Shown here: positions 52,261 to 61,202 of the stretch, one piece after another
Numbering within the stretch: the stretch's first letter is position 1
How the letters are laid out: each line of letters opens with the position of its first letter
NCBI GenBank assembly: GCA_028695495.1
Contig: JAQVIX010000002.1
Location: 1 to 64,000 of the forward strand
Direction: 5' to 3'
Source: Candidatus Cloacimonadota bacterium
Lineage (GTDB): Bacteria > Cloacimonadota > Cloacimonadia > Cloacimonadales > Cloacimonadaceae
Length of the DNA stretch: 64,000 bases
The notes under the pieces: generated by a model
Told to the model about the DNA's origin: nothing
Database searches by the model: none
Seen by the model: the letters and a program-made list of their open reading frames with translations, nothing else
Program-made: the position numbers and the translations under genes

Positions 52261-53273
52261 AGCTTTAGCTCCGGTAAAAGCTTCAGGATTTCCTGCGCGC
52301 TACGTTCTCCCGCTTTGCCGTCCAAATTATCGAAAAATATGGCGTTAGCCGCTTCTCTGCCCGCTCTTTGTTCCTCCGGATTGCTGAGTGCGCGCTCAAT
52401 CGCTGCGGGTAGTTCATCAAAAGTGCTAATGCGCAAGCTGATAGTGGGTAAGAGCGCTTCTATTTCCGGCACGCTGCGGGGAGTGGGGGGGACTTTCCAG
52501 GAAATCATCGGTTTATCGAAGGCGCAGCACTCGCCGATAATGGAAGAGCTATCCACAATGCAGGCATCTGCTTCCCAGATGGCTTGTAGGGGCATATCTT
52601 TGAGGTAAGTGACAGTCGGCATGGCTTCTATGCGCTTAACTATTTTGGCATTCATCCAGGGGTGCAGGCTCACGTAAATATCGTATTTGCTGGTAAGTTC
52701 GGGTAGGCGCTCCAGCCAGAGGTGGATGCCGCTCATGCCGCTGGAATCGTATGTAGCAGTGAATACTATACGTTTCCTGGCGTTTGCCGGGCTGCTGCTT
52801 TTTGCTTGGTTTAGGTAAGGGTCCAGCTTGGGATAGCCGCCCACTTTGCCGCAGGTGATGCCCCGGGCTTGTGCATTGGCGAGGTCTTTGGCGCTGGTGT
52901 AGAGATACAAACTAAAGGGTTTGTAGTGCGAGGCAGAGCCTATGCGTTTGAAGTGGTAGGCGCCATGCGTCATGCCAATCTTGATCACCTTGCGGGAGGG
53001 GAACTTATGCGAGGCTACGCGGCACATTATTACCGCTTTGGGAAATGCGGGCAACGGGCTTACCCGGTAGCCCATCTGGCGTAAGGCTCTGCGGGTGTGG
53101 GGCTTATCGGATACAATGCGTAGGGGTATCAGGTATTTCTGGATCGGTAGCCAGTTTTGCATATCCACGGTGCTGTGGCAGTAAAATACCGTTTCCCGCC
53201 GTTTGCAAAAGAGGTCTAAGAGCCGCCAGGCGAGCGAGTAAAAGGGTTTTAGGAGATAGTAGGAAGCAACCAT
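52257..53273 (-). CDS. TagB/TagF-like glycerophosphotransferase homologue
   Basis: A 338-residue protein. Its N-terminus is mildly hydrophobic and amphipathic (YYLLKPFYSLAWRLLDLF). The PF04464-like features are GMTHGAYHFK near 99-108, VSLHPWMNAKIV near 200 and ACIVDSSSIIGECCAFDKPMI near 235, which match the conserved His and the Asp-Ser-Ser region of CDP-glycerol glycerophosphotransferases. It is the second such protein in the window; the tagD gene four genes upstream in the same operon would provide CDP-glycerol. The start overlaps the ATP-grasp gene stop by 1 base. Lipid-linked acceptor unknown. Confidence 0.78.
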   Translation of the reverse strand: MVASYYLLKPFYSLAWRLLDLFCKRRETVFYCHSTVDMQNWLPIQKYLIPLRIVSDKPHTRRALRQMGYRVSPLPAFPKAVIMCRVASHKFPSRKVIKIGMTHGAYHFKRIGSASHYKPFSLYLYTSAKDLANAQARGITCGKVGGYPKLDPYLNQAKSSSPANARKRIVFTATYDSSGMSGIHLWLERLPELTSKYDIYVSLHPWMNAKIVKRIEAMPTVTYLKDMPLQAIWEADACIVDSSSIIGECCAFDKPMISWKVPPTPRSVPEIEALLPTISLRISTFDELPAAIERALSNPEEQRAGREAANAIFFDNLDGKAGERSAQEILKLLPELKL

Positions 53274-54310
53274 TAACCTAAGTGAAATGCCAGCGCTTCA
53301 GCTAAAAAGCGTTCAAAACAGGGTTCTGCTTCAGTAAAGCGCCAGGCATCACCTGCCTTTTGGTAATAACCAAGGCTGCGCATCACGGTTTGAGTGCCAA
53401 AGTGAGCGGCTTGATACTCAAAGAGATAGAGCTTGCCTTGTGCGTCTTGCCCTAAGTCTATTGAAAGAAAGGGTGAACGGAAGCTTTGGTAAAGCTCGCG
53501 CGCTTTATCCAGAAGCGGATAAGGGTTTTCAGGTGAGAAATCGAAACGTTTGCCGCCGCTGGCACGGAAATCTCCCTCGCGGGTTAAGCGTTTGCTAATA
53601 AAATACTTCTCGCCCAATACCAAGACCCTGTAATCGCAGCTAAGCCCCGGAACATATTCCTGCAGGATAAAGGGGATTTCTGGGGTGCTAAAGTCGATAT
53701 ACCACAGGGCATCTTTGCGCAGGTCATAATTTGGATAGCCGGGGAATAGCTTCTTTTTGCGCAGGTGTTTACGGCGCCAAAAGTCCAGCCTCTTTCCCAG
53801 GCTTGGCTGGGGTTCGTGTTTGGCTAATTGCCGGTAAATATCTGCTAAACTATGCACCAAAGCCACTCCAGTGCTGTTGGAACCGGTAAGGGTCTTGAAT
53901 ACACAAGGGAACTTGAGTTCATAGTGCTTTAGCTCGCGCTTGCTGCTAAAATACAGGGCAGCAAGGCTGTGTAAAGCCAGGCTACTCTTGTGTAATTCCT
54001 GCCAGCCTTTGTTTTCGTGGCAGCTAAACATCTGAAAGGAAGGGATTAGCGTATTGCCTTGTGTTTCCAGATAGCTGAGGAGGTCGCGGATATAGTCATG
54101 CTGGTTTTGGCGATGGCTAAAGGAGTAAAATACCAGGCTGTTTTCTATCTTCACTTTGCCATTTGCCACTTCGTGAAACTCGTGCACAAGCGGCAGATAG
54201 CCCAGTTTCTTTAGTTCTTCCACAAAGCGCGGAGTATCCAGCGAAACCCAGGGCTTGCGGGTTTGCCCAATGAAGCCATCGTATCCGGTTAAAATGTAAA
54301 GCTCTTTCAC
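53273..54310 (-). CDS. ATP-grasp-like protein of the envelope operon
   Basis: A 345-residue soluble protein with an ATP-grasp pattern: LKFPCVFKTLTGSNSTGVALV near 127-147 (the flexible ATP loop), PFILQEYVPGLSCDYRVLVLG near 218-238, and FLSIDLGQDAQGKLYLFEYQ near 293-313 with acidic metal ligands. ATP-grasp enzymes join a carboxylate to an amine or similar acceptor; in surface polysaccharide operons they may link amino acids or lactate to sugars. The exact substrate is unknown. It overlaps neighbours by 4 and 1 bases. It is similar in general layout to RimK-type or TupA-like proteins. Confidence 0.75.
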   Translation of the reverse strand: MKELYILTGYDGFIGQTRKPWVSLDTPRFVEELKKLGYLPLVHEFHEVANGKVKIENSLVFYSFSHRQNQHDYIRDLLSYLETQGNTLIPSFQMFSCHENKGWQELHKSSLALHSLAALYFSSKRELKHYELKFPCVFKTLTGSNSTGVALVHSLADIYRQLAKHEPQPSLGKRLDFWRRKHLRKKKLFPGYPNYDLRKDALWYIDFSTPEIPFILQEYVPGLSCDYRVLVLGEKYFISKRLTREGDFRASGGKRFDFSPENPYPLLDKARELYQSFRSPFLSIDLGQDAQGKLYLFEYQAAHFGTQTVMRSLGYYQKAGDAWRFTEAEPCFERFLAEALAFHLG

Positions 54311-55317
54311 TCTTTTGTTAGCTCCTGTATAATGCGCTTAAATGCCGCTTCGGGAAGCGTTTGACGCATGCAATTATGGTGTTTTAGAGGGCACTTTTGA
54401 GGACCGTGGCTGCTGCAGGGGCGGCAATCCAAGTCTTGTTCAAACACAATGTCCCCCTCTCTAAAGGGATAATAGCCAATGCGCTGCACGGTGGGGCCAA
54501 AGAAGGCAAAGACCTTTGTTTGCATGGCGTTTGCTAAATGCAGGGTGCCGCTATCGTTGCAGATCATTGCCTGGCATTGGTTGATAGCCGCTGCACTTTC
54601 CAATAGCGAGCAGCTTCCTGCCAGGTTGATTGCGCTATCGGGCGGAAGTTCATTGGCGATATACGCGCATTTATCCTGATCGTCTTTACCGCCGATAAGA
54701 ACTATCCCAAAGCCTTGCTCTATCAGTAGTTGTGCCAGACGCGCATAATACTCCTGCGACCAGCATTTAGTAGCCCATACCGAGCCGGGCGCCATTGCCA
54801 GTAGCTTTTTGCCCTTGAGCGGTTGCAGCAATTCCTCTGCCTTTTGGTAATGCTGTGGTGAGGGGAAAAGCTCGGTTTGCATCTCAAACTCCTGCGGCGA
54901 GAGCAGTTTAAGCAGGCTTAAGTTCTTATTTATCTTGTGGATACCGCGCGGGTGCGGGGTCTTCTTATTTAGCAAAAAGGGCAGACTGCCCCGGTCAAAG
55001 CCCACCCGCAAGGGGATTCCCGCCAAGTACAGAAGCAGATGCGTGCGTGCCGAGGAGTGCGGGCTTATCACCATATCATAACGCCTGTTTCGCAGTTCTT
55101 TACGCATCTTCAGGAAGGCGAAAAGCGGGTTCTGGCGTTTGGGGAAGCTCAGTATATCATTCAGATGGGGGTTGTTTTGCAAAAGCGGTGCCGCGGCAGG
55201 AATCACCAAAGCATCGATTAAGGCTTCCGGATACAGGCTTTTAGTGGCACGTATCAACGGGGTAATGAGGATTACATCTCCCAAAAAGGCGGTTTGCACG
55301 ATCAAGATTCGCTGCAC
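54307..55317 (-). CDS. GT9-family glycosyltransferase (heptosyltransferase-like)
   Basis: A 336-residue GT-B enzyme of the ADP-heptose:LPS heptosyltransferase family. Hallmarks are ILIVQTAFLGDVILITPLIRA at the N-terminus, the nucleotide-binding APGSVWATKCW near 174-184, and ICNDSGTLHLANAMQTKVFAFFGP near 252-275. In diderms such enzymes add heptose to the lipopolysaccharide core; here it may add a sugar to a related glycan. It overlaps its neighbours by 4 and 16 bases. This is a useful sign that the organism makes an outer-membrane glycolipid. Confidence 0.92.
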   Translation of the reverse strand: MQRILIVQTAFLGDVILITPLIRATKSLYPEALIDALVIPAAAPLLQNNPHLNDILSFPKRQNPLFAFLKMRKELRNRRYDMVISPHSSARTHLLLYLAGIPLRVGFDRGSLPFLLNKKTPHPRGIHKINKNLSLLKLLSPQEFEMQTELFPSPQHYQKAEELLQPLKGKKLLAMAPGSVWATKCWSQEYYARLAQLLIEQGFGIVLIGGKDDQDKCAYIANELPPDSAINLAGSCSLLESAAAINQCQAMICNDSGTLHLANAMQTKVFAFFGPTVQRIGYYPFREGDIVFEQDLDCRPCSSHGPQKCPLKHHNCMRQTLPEAAFKRIIQELTKE

Positions 55318-56408
55318 AGTAGCTCCTCATACAGGCGCAGATTCTCTACCACCATATTCTCTTTGCTAAAGCGTTTTACCGCTTGCTGTGCGTTTTCGCC
55401 CAGGCGCACTCGCTGCTTTTTATCCGCTGCCAAATCCAGCATTGCTTTCGCCAGGGCTTCGCTATTTCGCGCTTCTACCAGGATGCCGCTGTGTCCGGAG
55501 GCAATCATCTCTGGAATGCCGCCGGCACGGGTGCCGATTACCGGCAAGCCCAGGCTCATGGCGTCTAAAACCGTGGTGCCTAAGCCCTCTTTTTTGGAAG
55601 CGATTACAAAGATGTCGAAGGCTTTTAGGTGCGTGCCTACTTCGCGCTGAAAGCCGGTAAAGCTAATGTGTGCTTGAATCCCCAGTTCCTGCGCCAGCTC
55701 TTTCATGGTGCCCAATAGCGCACCGTCCCCTACCGCTACAAAATGCAAGTGCGGATTAGTCTTTAGTGCCAGCGCTGCCGCATGCAGGAAGTTGCGGTAG
55801 TCCTTGTGCGCCACAAAGGCGGCTACAGTGCCGATAATCACTGCGCCTTCCGGAATCTGCCAGAGGCTGCGGTAATTCGGGGCAAGCGGGCTTTGGGCAA
55901 AACGCTTTAGGTCAACCCCGCTGTGGATAAGCGTGATCTTAGCGGCGGGAATACCATCTTTAAGCATTACCTGCCGGATGTTTTCGGAGATTGCCACGAT
56001 TCTACTTAAGCGGGAACTGCAATATTTCCAGCGGGAGAGGGGGTTGCGCTGGATGGGAAAATCCACCCGCCGGCTGGCAACAAGACGCAAGCCGGGCGCA
56101 AAGAGTTTGGCTAAATGCCCCCAGTTAAGTGCATGACCGCTATGCAGATGCAGGATATTATAGCCCTGCCGGGTGGCATAGCGCGCCAGGGTAAAGCCTG
56201 CCCAAAGGTCGAGATCGTGCCGGTAGCGAAGCGGGTGATAGGGCAGAGCGCTATCCTGCAAGCGCCGTGCCATTGGCAAATGTGGCTGGCAGATAAAGCC
56301 AGACCTTATGCCCCTTTGGCAAAGCCCTTGATGCAGGTAAAAGGCTTGCTGCTGTCCGCCGCGCCAGCACGGTGCCGGGTCCACATGTAAAATGGCAATC
56401 TCTTTCAT
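55302..56408 (-). CDS. GT4-family glycosyltransferase
   Basis: A 368-residue GT-B glycosyltransferase. A CWRGGQQQAFYLHQGL motif at 14-29 begins the acceptor domain; the donor domain has IGTVAAFVAHKDYRN near 192 and the E-x7-E-like KKEGLGTTVLDAMSLGLPVIG near 280. It probably adds sugar to a growing lipid-linked glycan. A gap of 123 bases separates it from the GT2 gene upstream, the largest gap in this operon, which could hold an internal promoter although none is obvious. Confidence 0.88.
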   Translation of the reverse strand: MKEIAILHVDPAPCWRGGQQQAFYLHQGLCQRGIRSGFICQPHLPMARRLQDSALPYHPLRYRHDLDLWAGFTLARYATRQGYNILHLHSGHALNWGHLAKLFAPGLRLVASRRVDFPIQRNPLSRWKYCSSRLSRIVAISENIRQVMLKDGIPAAKITLIHSGVDLKRFAQSPLAPNYRSLWQIPEGAVIIGTVAAFVAHKDYRNFLHAAALALKTNPHLHFVAVGDGALLGTMKELAQELGIQAHISFTGFQREVGTHLKAFDIFVIASKKEGLGTTVLDAMSLGLPVIGTRAGGIPEMIASGHSGILVEARNSEALAKAMLDLAADKKQRVRLGENAQQAVKRFSKENMVVENLRLYEELLCSES

Positions 56409-56531
56409 TTCTTGTACTTGTACCCGATGCTCCAGGCGGAGTTTTTGGCTAAAAGCTGCCCCGTATAGCCATCTAAAAAGCTTATATTGAATATATACAT
56501 TTTGATAAGGACAGCAGAAAGCTTCGTCATA

Positions 56532-57467
56532 TCAGCGCTTTAGGAGTTTGTAATTCTTAAAAGTTCCCAAGGGTCCCGCAAACTTTTCCAATATCGAAAG
56601 CAGGCGAACCCTCGGTCTCTCGTGTTTATGCTGTTTACGGTACTTATCTGGCCTGCCAGAATACTGCAATTTATCTGCCCAGTCAAATGCCTTTATTCTT
56701 TCCTGCATCACCGCCGGATGGCTGCCTTCAAATACTTCCAGGCGATCCAGAGGGCCATAATCAAAATAGCTAGGTTGATTGTTGTAATACTCCTCTGCGC
56801 GCGCTTTTCCCCAGTGTATGGAATTAAAATAGCGGCTCTTTCGCTGCATCAAATGCGGCGGACGCACCCAGCCGTAATGGTAGATATAGGCATCCACTTT
56901 CGCCACTTTCAGCTTGCGTGTGCCGGTTTCCTGCCGCGGAAACTCATAATAATCGAACCATCTAAAGGACTGCGCACTTTGATAGGAATGGATCTTGGGC
57001 AGATTGCGCACGATGCGGATTTCCCAGGGATACCAGCCGTGTCCGCCGTGATAGTGCTGGTAATCTCCCCAAAAGTGCCGGTATTTAAAGAGCAGACCTT
57101 CCACCTCGGTATCCTCCAAAAGCTCTTCACAGCGCGCCACAATTGCCGGCAGATACTTCTCGTGCACCACCTCATCTGCCTGCACATAAAAGAGCCAATC
57201 GCCCGTGCAGGCTTTCATGGCCACATCCGTTTGATAACTATTGATCATGCCACGAATGCAGTATTTTTCGTCCCAAACGGTATCGATGATCCTTATTTTG
57301 GGGTCGCCAATCGCCGCCACAAGCTCGCGACTGTGGTCGTCCTCATCGCCTTTGCCGATGGCGATTACAAACTCATCGCAGATGGGCAGGATGGATTTGA
57401 TTGCTTCCACTGTGGGATAATACAGCTTTTCGCCGTTTCTTACAAAGGAAAATCCGCTTATTTTCAT
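56532..57467 (-). CDS. GT2-type glycosyltransferase-like protein
   Basis: A 311-residue inverting-type glycosyltransferase with a GT-A fold. The N-terminal SGFSFVRNGEKLYYPTVEAI is followed by FVIAIGKGDEDDHSREL, and the metal- or nucleotide-binding acidic region is WLFYVQADEVVHEKY near 87-101. Beyond residue 130 is an acceptor part rich in aromatic residues and Arg/Lys. Such proteins add sugars during LPS or capsule synthesis. The gap to tagD is 28 bases. No membrane segment. Donor unknown. Confidence 0.8.
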   Translation of the reverse strand: MKISGFSFVRNGEKLYYPTVEAIKSILPICDEFVIAIGKGDEDDHSRELVAAIGDPKIRIIDTVWDEKYCIRGMINSYQTDVAMKACTGDWLFYVQADEVVHEKYLPAIVARCEELLEDTEVEGLLFKYRHFWGDYQHYHGGHGWYPWEIRIVRNLPKIHSYQSAQSFRWFDYYEFPRQETGTRKLKVAKVDAYIYHYGWVRPPHLMQRKSRYFNSIHWGKARAEEYYNNQPSYFDYGPLDRLEVFEGSHPAVMQERIKAFDWADKLQYSGRPDKYRKQHKHERPRVRLLSILEKFAGPLGTFKNYKLLKR

Positions 57468-57495
57468 CTTTAATACTCCTTATACTTTATTAACA

Positions 57496-57891
57496 TCAGT
57501 AGTTATTGCTTTTAATATCGCTTTTGATGATGGTAGATGATATCTGCGGCGTGCGCGGCAGGTATATCACCTTGCAATAGTCTTTTAGATAGTCAAATCG
57601 CCCTTCCCAGTCGTCGCCCATTACCAGAATATCGATCTTATGCTGCTGAATATCCCGAACCTTCTGCTCCCAGTTTTCCTCTGGAATTACCAAATCCACA
57701 TCGCGGATGGCTGCCACGATGGCGGCGCGCTCGTGATAAGGATAAACGCACTTTTTCGCTTTGGTTTGGTTAAACTCATCCGTGGAAACCGCCACCACCA
57801 GAAAGCTTCCCAAAGCCTTGGCGCGCTGGATGATGCGCAGATGCCCCAGGTGAAAGAGGTCGAAGGTGCCGTAGGTAATTACGCGCTTCAT
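57496..57891 (-). CDS. tagD: Glycerol-3-phosphate cytidylyltransferase
   Basis: A 131-residue enzyme of the nucleotidyltransferase family that makes CDP-glycerol from CTP and glycerol-3-phosphate. Signatures are GTFDLFHLGHLRI at 8-20 with the HxGH motif at 14-17 and RTPQISST at 113-120. The length matches Bacillus TagD. It overlaps the ABC exporter gene by 4 bases and leads a run of glycosyltransferases and a TagB-like gene, so CDP-glycerol for a phosphopolymer is strongly suggested. Related ethanolamine-phosphate or other alcohol cytidylyltransferases cannot be excluded. Confidence 0.92.
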   Translation of the reverse strand: MKRVITYGTFDLFHLGHLRIIQRAKALGSFLVVAVSTDEFNQTKAKKCVYPYHERAAIVAAIRDVDLVIPEENWEQKVRDIQQHKIDILVMGDDWEGRFDYLKDYCKVIYLPRTPQISSTIIKSDIKSNNY

Positions 57892-59819
57892 TGAGAGTAG
57901 TCTCCGGTATTAAATTGCAGGTTATACAGCGCCTGATAGCGGGCGTTATTTGCCAAAAGCTCGCTGTGGCTCCCCGCTCCCACGATCTTGCCGCCTTCCA
58001 ATACCACGATGGTATCTGCCTTCAGGATGGTGCTAAGCCGGTGCGCCACAAGCAGTACCGTGCGGTTTTGCGTGGCGGCATCGATGGCGTCTTGCACCAT
58101 GCGCTCGCTTTCGGTATCCAAGGCGCTGGTGGCCTCATCGAAGATCAGAATTGGCGGATTCCCCACAATGGCGCGGGCAATGCAGAGCCGCTGCCGCTGT
58201 CCACCCGAAAGGTTCGAGCCTTTTATCGCTAATTGTTGCTCATATTTATCCGCTAATTCCTGGATGTATTCATCCGCATGGGCTATTCTCGCCGCTTCAT
58301 GTATCTCCTCATCCGATTGCGCTTTATGGCTGCCGTAGGCGATGTTTTCTTTAACGGTTTTGGTGAATAGGATAGATTCCTGGGTTACCACGCCAAAGAG
58401 GCTGCGCAGGTCGTTCAGGCGGATTTGCCGGATATCGATACCATCGATCAGGATGCGTCCTTCTTTTACATCATACATGCGGTTTATCAGATTGGTAATA
58501 GTGGTTTTACCACCTCCGCTGGCGCCCACAAAGGCGATCTTTTGCCCCTTTTTTATCTTTAGCGAAAAGTCGCGAATTACATATACCCCTTCTTGGTAAT
58601 AAAAGCCCACTTTATCGAATACGATATCACGTTCAAAGGTCGGTTTTTCAATGGCATCTGGTGCATCCTGAATGCTGGAACTTTGGTTTAGAACGTAAGC
58701 AATACGTTCCATGGAGACCCCCGCCTTTTTTACCTCGGTATAAAGCTGGGTGATGGATTTGAGCGGGTGAAGCATGGAAAAGATGGCAAAAAGAAAAGCG
58801 GTAAAATCGCCTAACGAGAAATGCGCTTCGGGGCTGAGAATCATGCTGCCGCCCATGATTACTACTACAACGCCGGTAATGGTGCTATTGATCTCCGAGA
58901 GCGGCACATTCATAGCGGCATAAAATTGCGAGCGTTGCCATTGGGTTAAATTGCTGTGATTTATCTTTTGAAAGGCGATATATTCATCTTCTTCGCGGCG
59001 AAATGCCTTTACTATCTTGATGCTATTTAATACTTCTTCCACCACGCTAAACATCTGGGAAATCTGGCTTTGGATGCGGCGGGAGTATTTCTTGATCTTT
59101 TTGCCCAGAAAGCCAATACTAAAAGTAAGCAGCGGCACGATAAGCGCGCTATAGGCAAAGAGGCGGGCATTTAGCATTAGTGCGATATACATATATACGA
59201 TGATGGAGCTAAAATCCCGGATACTATTGAAAACAGCGAAGATAAACTGATTGGATACAATCTCCACGTCGTTTACCATGCGCACAATGGCATCGCCTAC
59301 CTGGTTTTTGCCATAAAACTCCAGGCTTTGGTCTAAGTAGCGTTTGAACATGATATTGCGCATATCGCGGATGGTTTTGCCCCGCAGCTTTACAAAAAAG
59401 TAGCGGTTCAGGAAATAGCTGATATTCTTGAGCAGTATCAGCACCACGATCACCCCGCAGAGGATGTAAAGCAGCGCCAATGAACTACTTACCAGCATCA
59501 AATCCTTCAGGCTTTCCCAAAGTGGACTAAGGTCTTGCAGACTGCGGATTTGCCAGAGCGAACCTATTTGCGAGATATAGGATAGATAGATTTCTTTGAG
59601 CTGGGCGAGCACTTCGGCACTATTATGATACAGGATTTCCGGCTTATTGGGATTGAATACATAGTCAAAAAGCGGAACCAACAAGGTGATACTAAAACCG
59701 CTAAACAGGGCAAATAGTATCATTGCCAGCAATCCAGCCACCATATAAGGCCAGTAGCGTAGCATGATCCTGCCTAAAAGGAGGACTTTGTTTTGAGATC
59801 GGGCAATTTTCTTTTTCAT
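57888..59819 (-). CDS. MsbA-like ABC exporter
   Basis: A 643-residue half-transporter that probably works as a homodimer. Six membrane segments (TM1 near 24-45, TM2 near 120-140) are followed by an ATPase with Walker A GASGGGKTTITN, signature LSGGQRQRLCIARA and Walker B ILIFDEATSALD with the Glu intact. The periplasmic TM1-TM2 loop is about 75 residues, longer than in MsbA. It heads the envelope operon, so it may flip a lipid-linked glycan or LPS precursor. The ATG at 59819 is chosen over a TTG at 59831, although no clear ribosome site is present. A terminator and tRNA lie just upstream. Confidence 0.9.
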   Translation of the reverse strand: MKKKIARSQNKVLLLGRIMLRYWPYMVAGLLAMILFALFSGFSITLLVPLFDYVFNPNKPEILYHNSAEVLAQLKEIYLSYISQIGSLWQIRSLQDLSPLWESLKDLMLVSSSLALLYILCGVIVVLILLKNISYFLNRYFFVKLRGKTIRDMRNIMFKRYLDQSLEFYGKNQVGDAIVRMVNDVEIVSNQFIFAVFNSIRDFSSIIVYMYIALMLNARLFAYSALIVPLLTFSIGFLGKKIKKYSRRIQSQISQMFSVVEEVLNSIKIVKAFRREEDEYIAFQKINHSNLTQWQRSQFYAAMNVPLSEINSTITGVVVVIMGGSMILSPEAHFSLGDFTAFLFAIFSMLHPLKSITQLYTEVKKAGVSMERIAYVLNQSSSIQDAPDAIEKPTFERDIVFDKVGFYYQEGVYVIRDFSLKIKKGQKIAFVGASGGGKTTITNLINRMYDVKEGRILIDGIDIRQIRLNDLRSLFGVVTQESILFTKTVKENIAYGSHKAQSDEEIHEAARIAHADEYIQELADKYEQQLAIKGSNLSGGQRQRLCIARAIVGNPPILIFDEATSALDTESERMVQDAIDAATQNRTVLLVAHRLSTILKADTIVVLEGGKIVGAGSHSELLANNARYQALYNLQFNTGDYSQ

Positions 59820-59832
59820 ACTTAGTGCCAAT

Positions 59833-59855
59833 AAAAAAAGCCAGCAAATGCTGGC
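59833..59855 (-). terminator. Intrinsic terminator of tRNA-Arg(ACG)
   Basis: Read on the minus strand, stem GCCAGC/GCTGGC with a 4-base loop is followed by seven T. It lies 12 bases after the tRNA CCA and just upstream of the exporter gene, so the exporter would need its own start of transcription unless read-through is allowed. Confidence 0.85.
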
Positions 59856-59866
59856 AAGAAAAATTG

Positions 59867-59943
59867 TGGCACGCCCTAAGGGAGTCGAACCCCTAACCTT
59901 CTGATCCGTAGTCAGATGCTCTATCCAATTGAGCTAAGGGCGC
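59867..59943 (-). tRNA. tRNA-Arg (anticodon ACG)
   Basis: On the minus strand a complete cloverleaf: acceptor GCGCCCT paired with AGGGCGT (one G-T pair at the first position), D arm GCTC..GAGC, anticodon stem TCTGA/TCAGA with loop CTACGGA, T-loop TTCGACT. Anticodon ACG (deaminated to ICG) reads CGN arginine codons. CCA is encoded (59867-59869). Confidence 0.97.
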
Positions 59944-60133
59944 ACACTGTCTGCTCATCTTTTAGATAAGCCTCATTCTGTCAATAAAAATCTTGATAGA
60001 GGATTGTAAATGGCGGTGAATTAAAGATATAAGGCTATACTATTCCATAAGGCGCACTTGCATCTGCCAGCTTTTAGCGTGTGAAAGCAAAAACGCACTT
60101 GACATTTTTCCCCATATTACAATTATCTGCATC

Positions 60134-60910
60134 ATGAAAGAAAAGATACTAATCCTCCTGATATTATGCGCTTTGTGCTGTGCTTTAACTGCCCGGCAGA
60201 GTGATTCTTTTACTTGGGAATACCTTAAATCCTATCCTGAATCTGTATGCGAGGGCGTGCAGGCGCCATGTAGCTGGGAAAGAGGGGATTACCTTGTTTT
60301 GGCGGGCATTTTGGGTGGCGGCACCCTGCTGTATATTTACGATGAAGCTATCCGCGATTTTGTGCAAGAGCAGCGTACGGATACCAGCGACAAATATAGC
60401 CTTGTGCTAAAGCAATTTGGCGAAGGGAAATACGTGCTTCCCGCCATTGGTGCAAGCATTTTGGGGGGCTACGTGGCGGATTCGCCCAAAACTATGGATA
60501 CCGGGCTACTGTGTCTGAAAAGCTTCGTTTTGGCGCAAGGCAGCATTCAGGTGCTAAAGCTTGCCAGCCAAAGGCGGCGACCCTCAGCCGGTATGAATAA
60601 TCACTTTTGGGCGGAGGGGGGCTTCAATCGCAAGCACGATAGCTTTCCTTCCGGACATACCGGCATCGTTTGGAGCATAGCGCCCATCTTGGCAGCGCAA
60701 TATCCGCAGCAGAAATGGCTGGCGCCCACGGCGTATGGCATTGCCACGCTTACCAGTATGTCCCGGATATACGATAACCGCCATTGGAGCAGCGATGTAT
60801 TTGCTGGCGCGGTAATCGCCTATTTTAGTGCGCAGCTTAGCCTAAAAAGCACCCCAAGATTAAGCGCGCAAAGTGATGGGAAGAGTATCAATTTTCAGTA
60901 TAATTGGTGA
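60134..60910 (+). CDS. PAP2-family phosphatase (secreted or membrane)
   Basis: A 258-residue protein with a signal peptide-like N-terminus (residues 4-20). All three PAP2 motifs are intact: KLASQRRRP at 142-150, PSGH at 172-175 and SRIYDNRHWSSD at 210-221 with the catalytic His217 and Asp221. Such enzymes remove phosphate from lipids, for example undecaprenyl pyrophosphate or phosphatidic acid, in the periplasm. A role in recycling the lipid carrier used by the polymer genes is plausible. The ATG has no clear Shine-Dalgarno; a TTGACA at 60099 places transcription very close to the start, so the message may be nearly leaderless. Confidence 0.88.
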   Translation: MKEKILILLILCALCCALTARQSDSFTWEYLKSYPESVCEGVQAPCSWERGDYLVLAGILGGGTLLYIYDEAIRDFVQEQRTDTSDKYSLVLKQFGEGKYVLPAIGASILGGYVADSPKTMDTGLLCLKSFVLAQGSIQVLKLASQRRRPSAGMNNHFWAEGGFNRKHDSFPSGHTGIVWSIAPILAAQYPQQKWLAPTAYGIATLTSMSRIYDNRHWSSDVFAGAVIAYFSAQLSLKSTPRLSAQSDGKSINFQYNW

Positions 60911-60956
60911 GTTTTATCAGAATAACGCAGGCAAACGGGTGAGCGCGGGTTTTTGC

Positions 60957-61202
60957 GAGGCTGTCCCGAAATGCCAAAACCAAGCACGATATCCAACGAA
61001 ACGAGAATGTAGGGGCGCAAGGCGCCAAAGCCCGCTTTTAACAAAGCGTGCGCGCAGCGCACACCATAATAAATTGATATTGAGTCCGTAATGATTAGCT
61101 GTTGGGTATAGATTTCGGCGGGTTCAATGCCTTGAACCCCTACATTTCAGGTGTGGACATTTCTTGTTGTTGTGTTGTTTTTCGTATTATTGGACAGCCT
61201 CT
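60957..61202 (+). repeat. MITE-like dispersed repeat R1, copy 6 (best-preserved ends)
   Basis: A 246-base copy with intact 10-bp terminal inverted repeats GAGGCTGTCC and GGACAGCCTC. Hairpins GGGCGCAAGGCGCCAAAGCCC-like and GGGTTCAATGCCTTGAACCC are kept. It fills the space between two convergent genes and its right end forms part of the M81 gene's TAG stop. Confidence 0.92.

Noticed and set aside
56622-57473. A 283-codon plus-strand frame opposite the GT2 gene
   Set aside because: The minus-strand protein has glycosyltransferase motifs and fits the operon; the plus frame has none.
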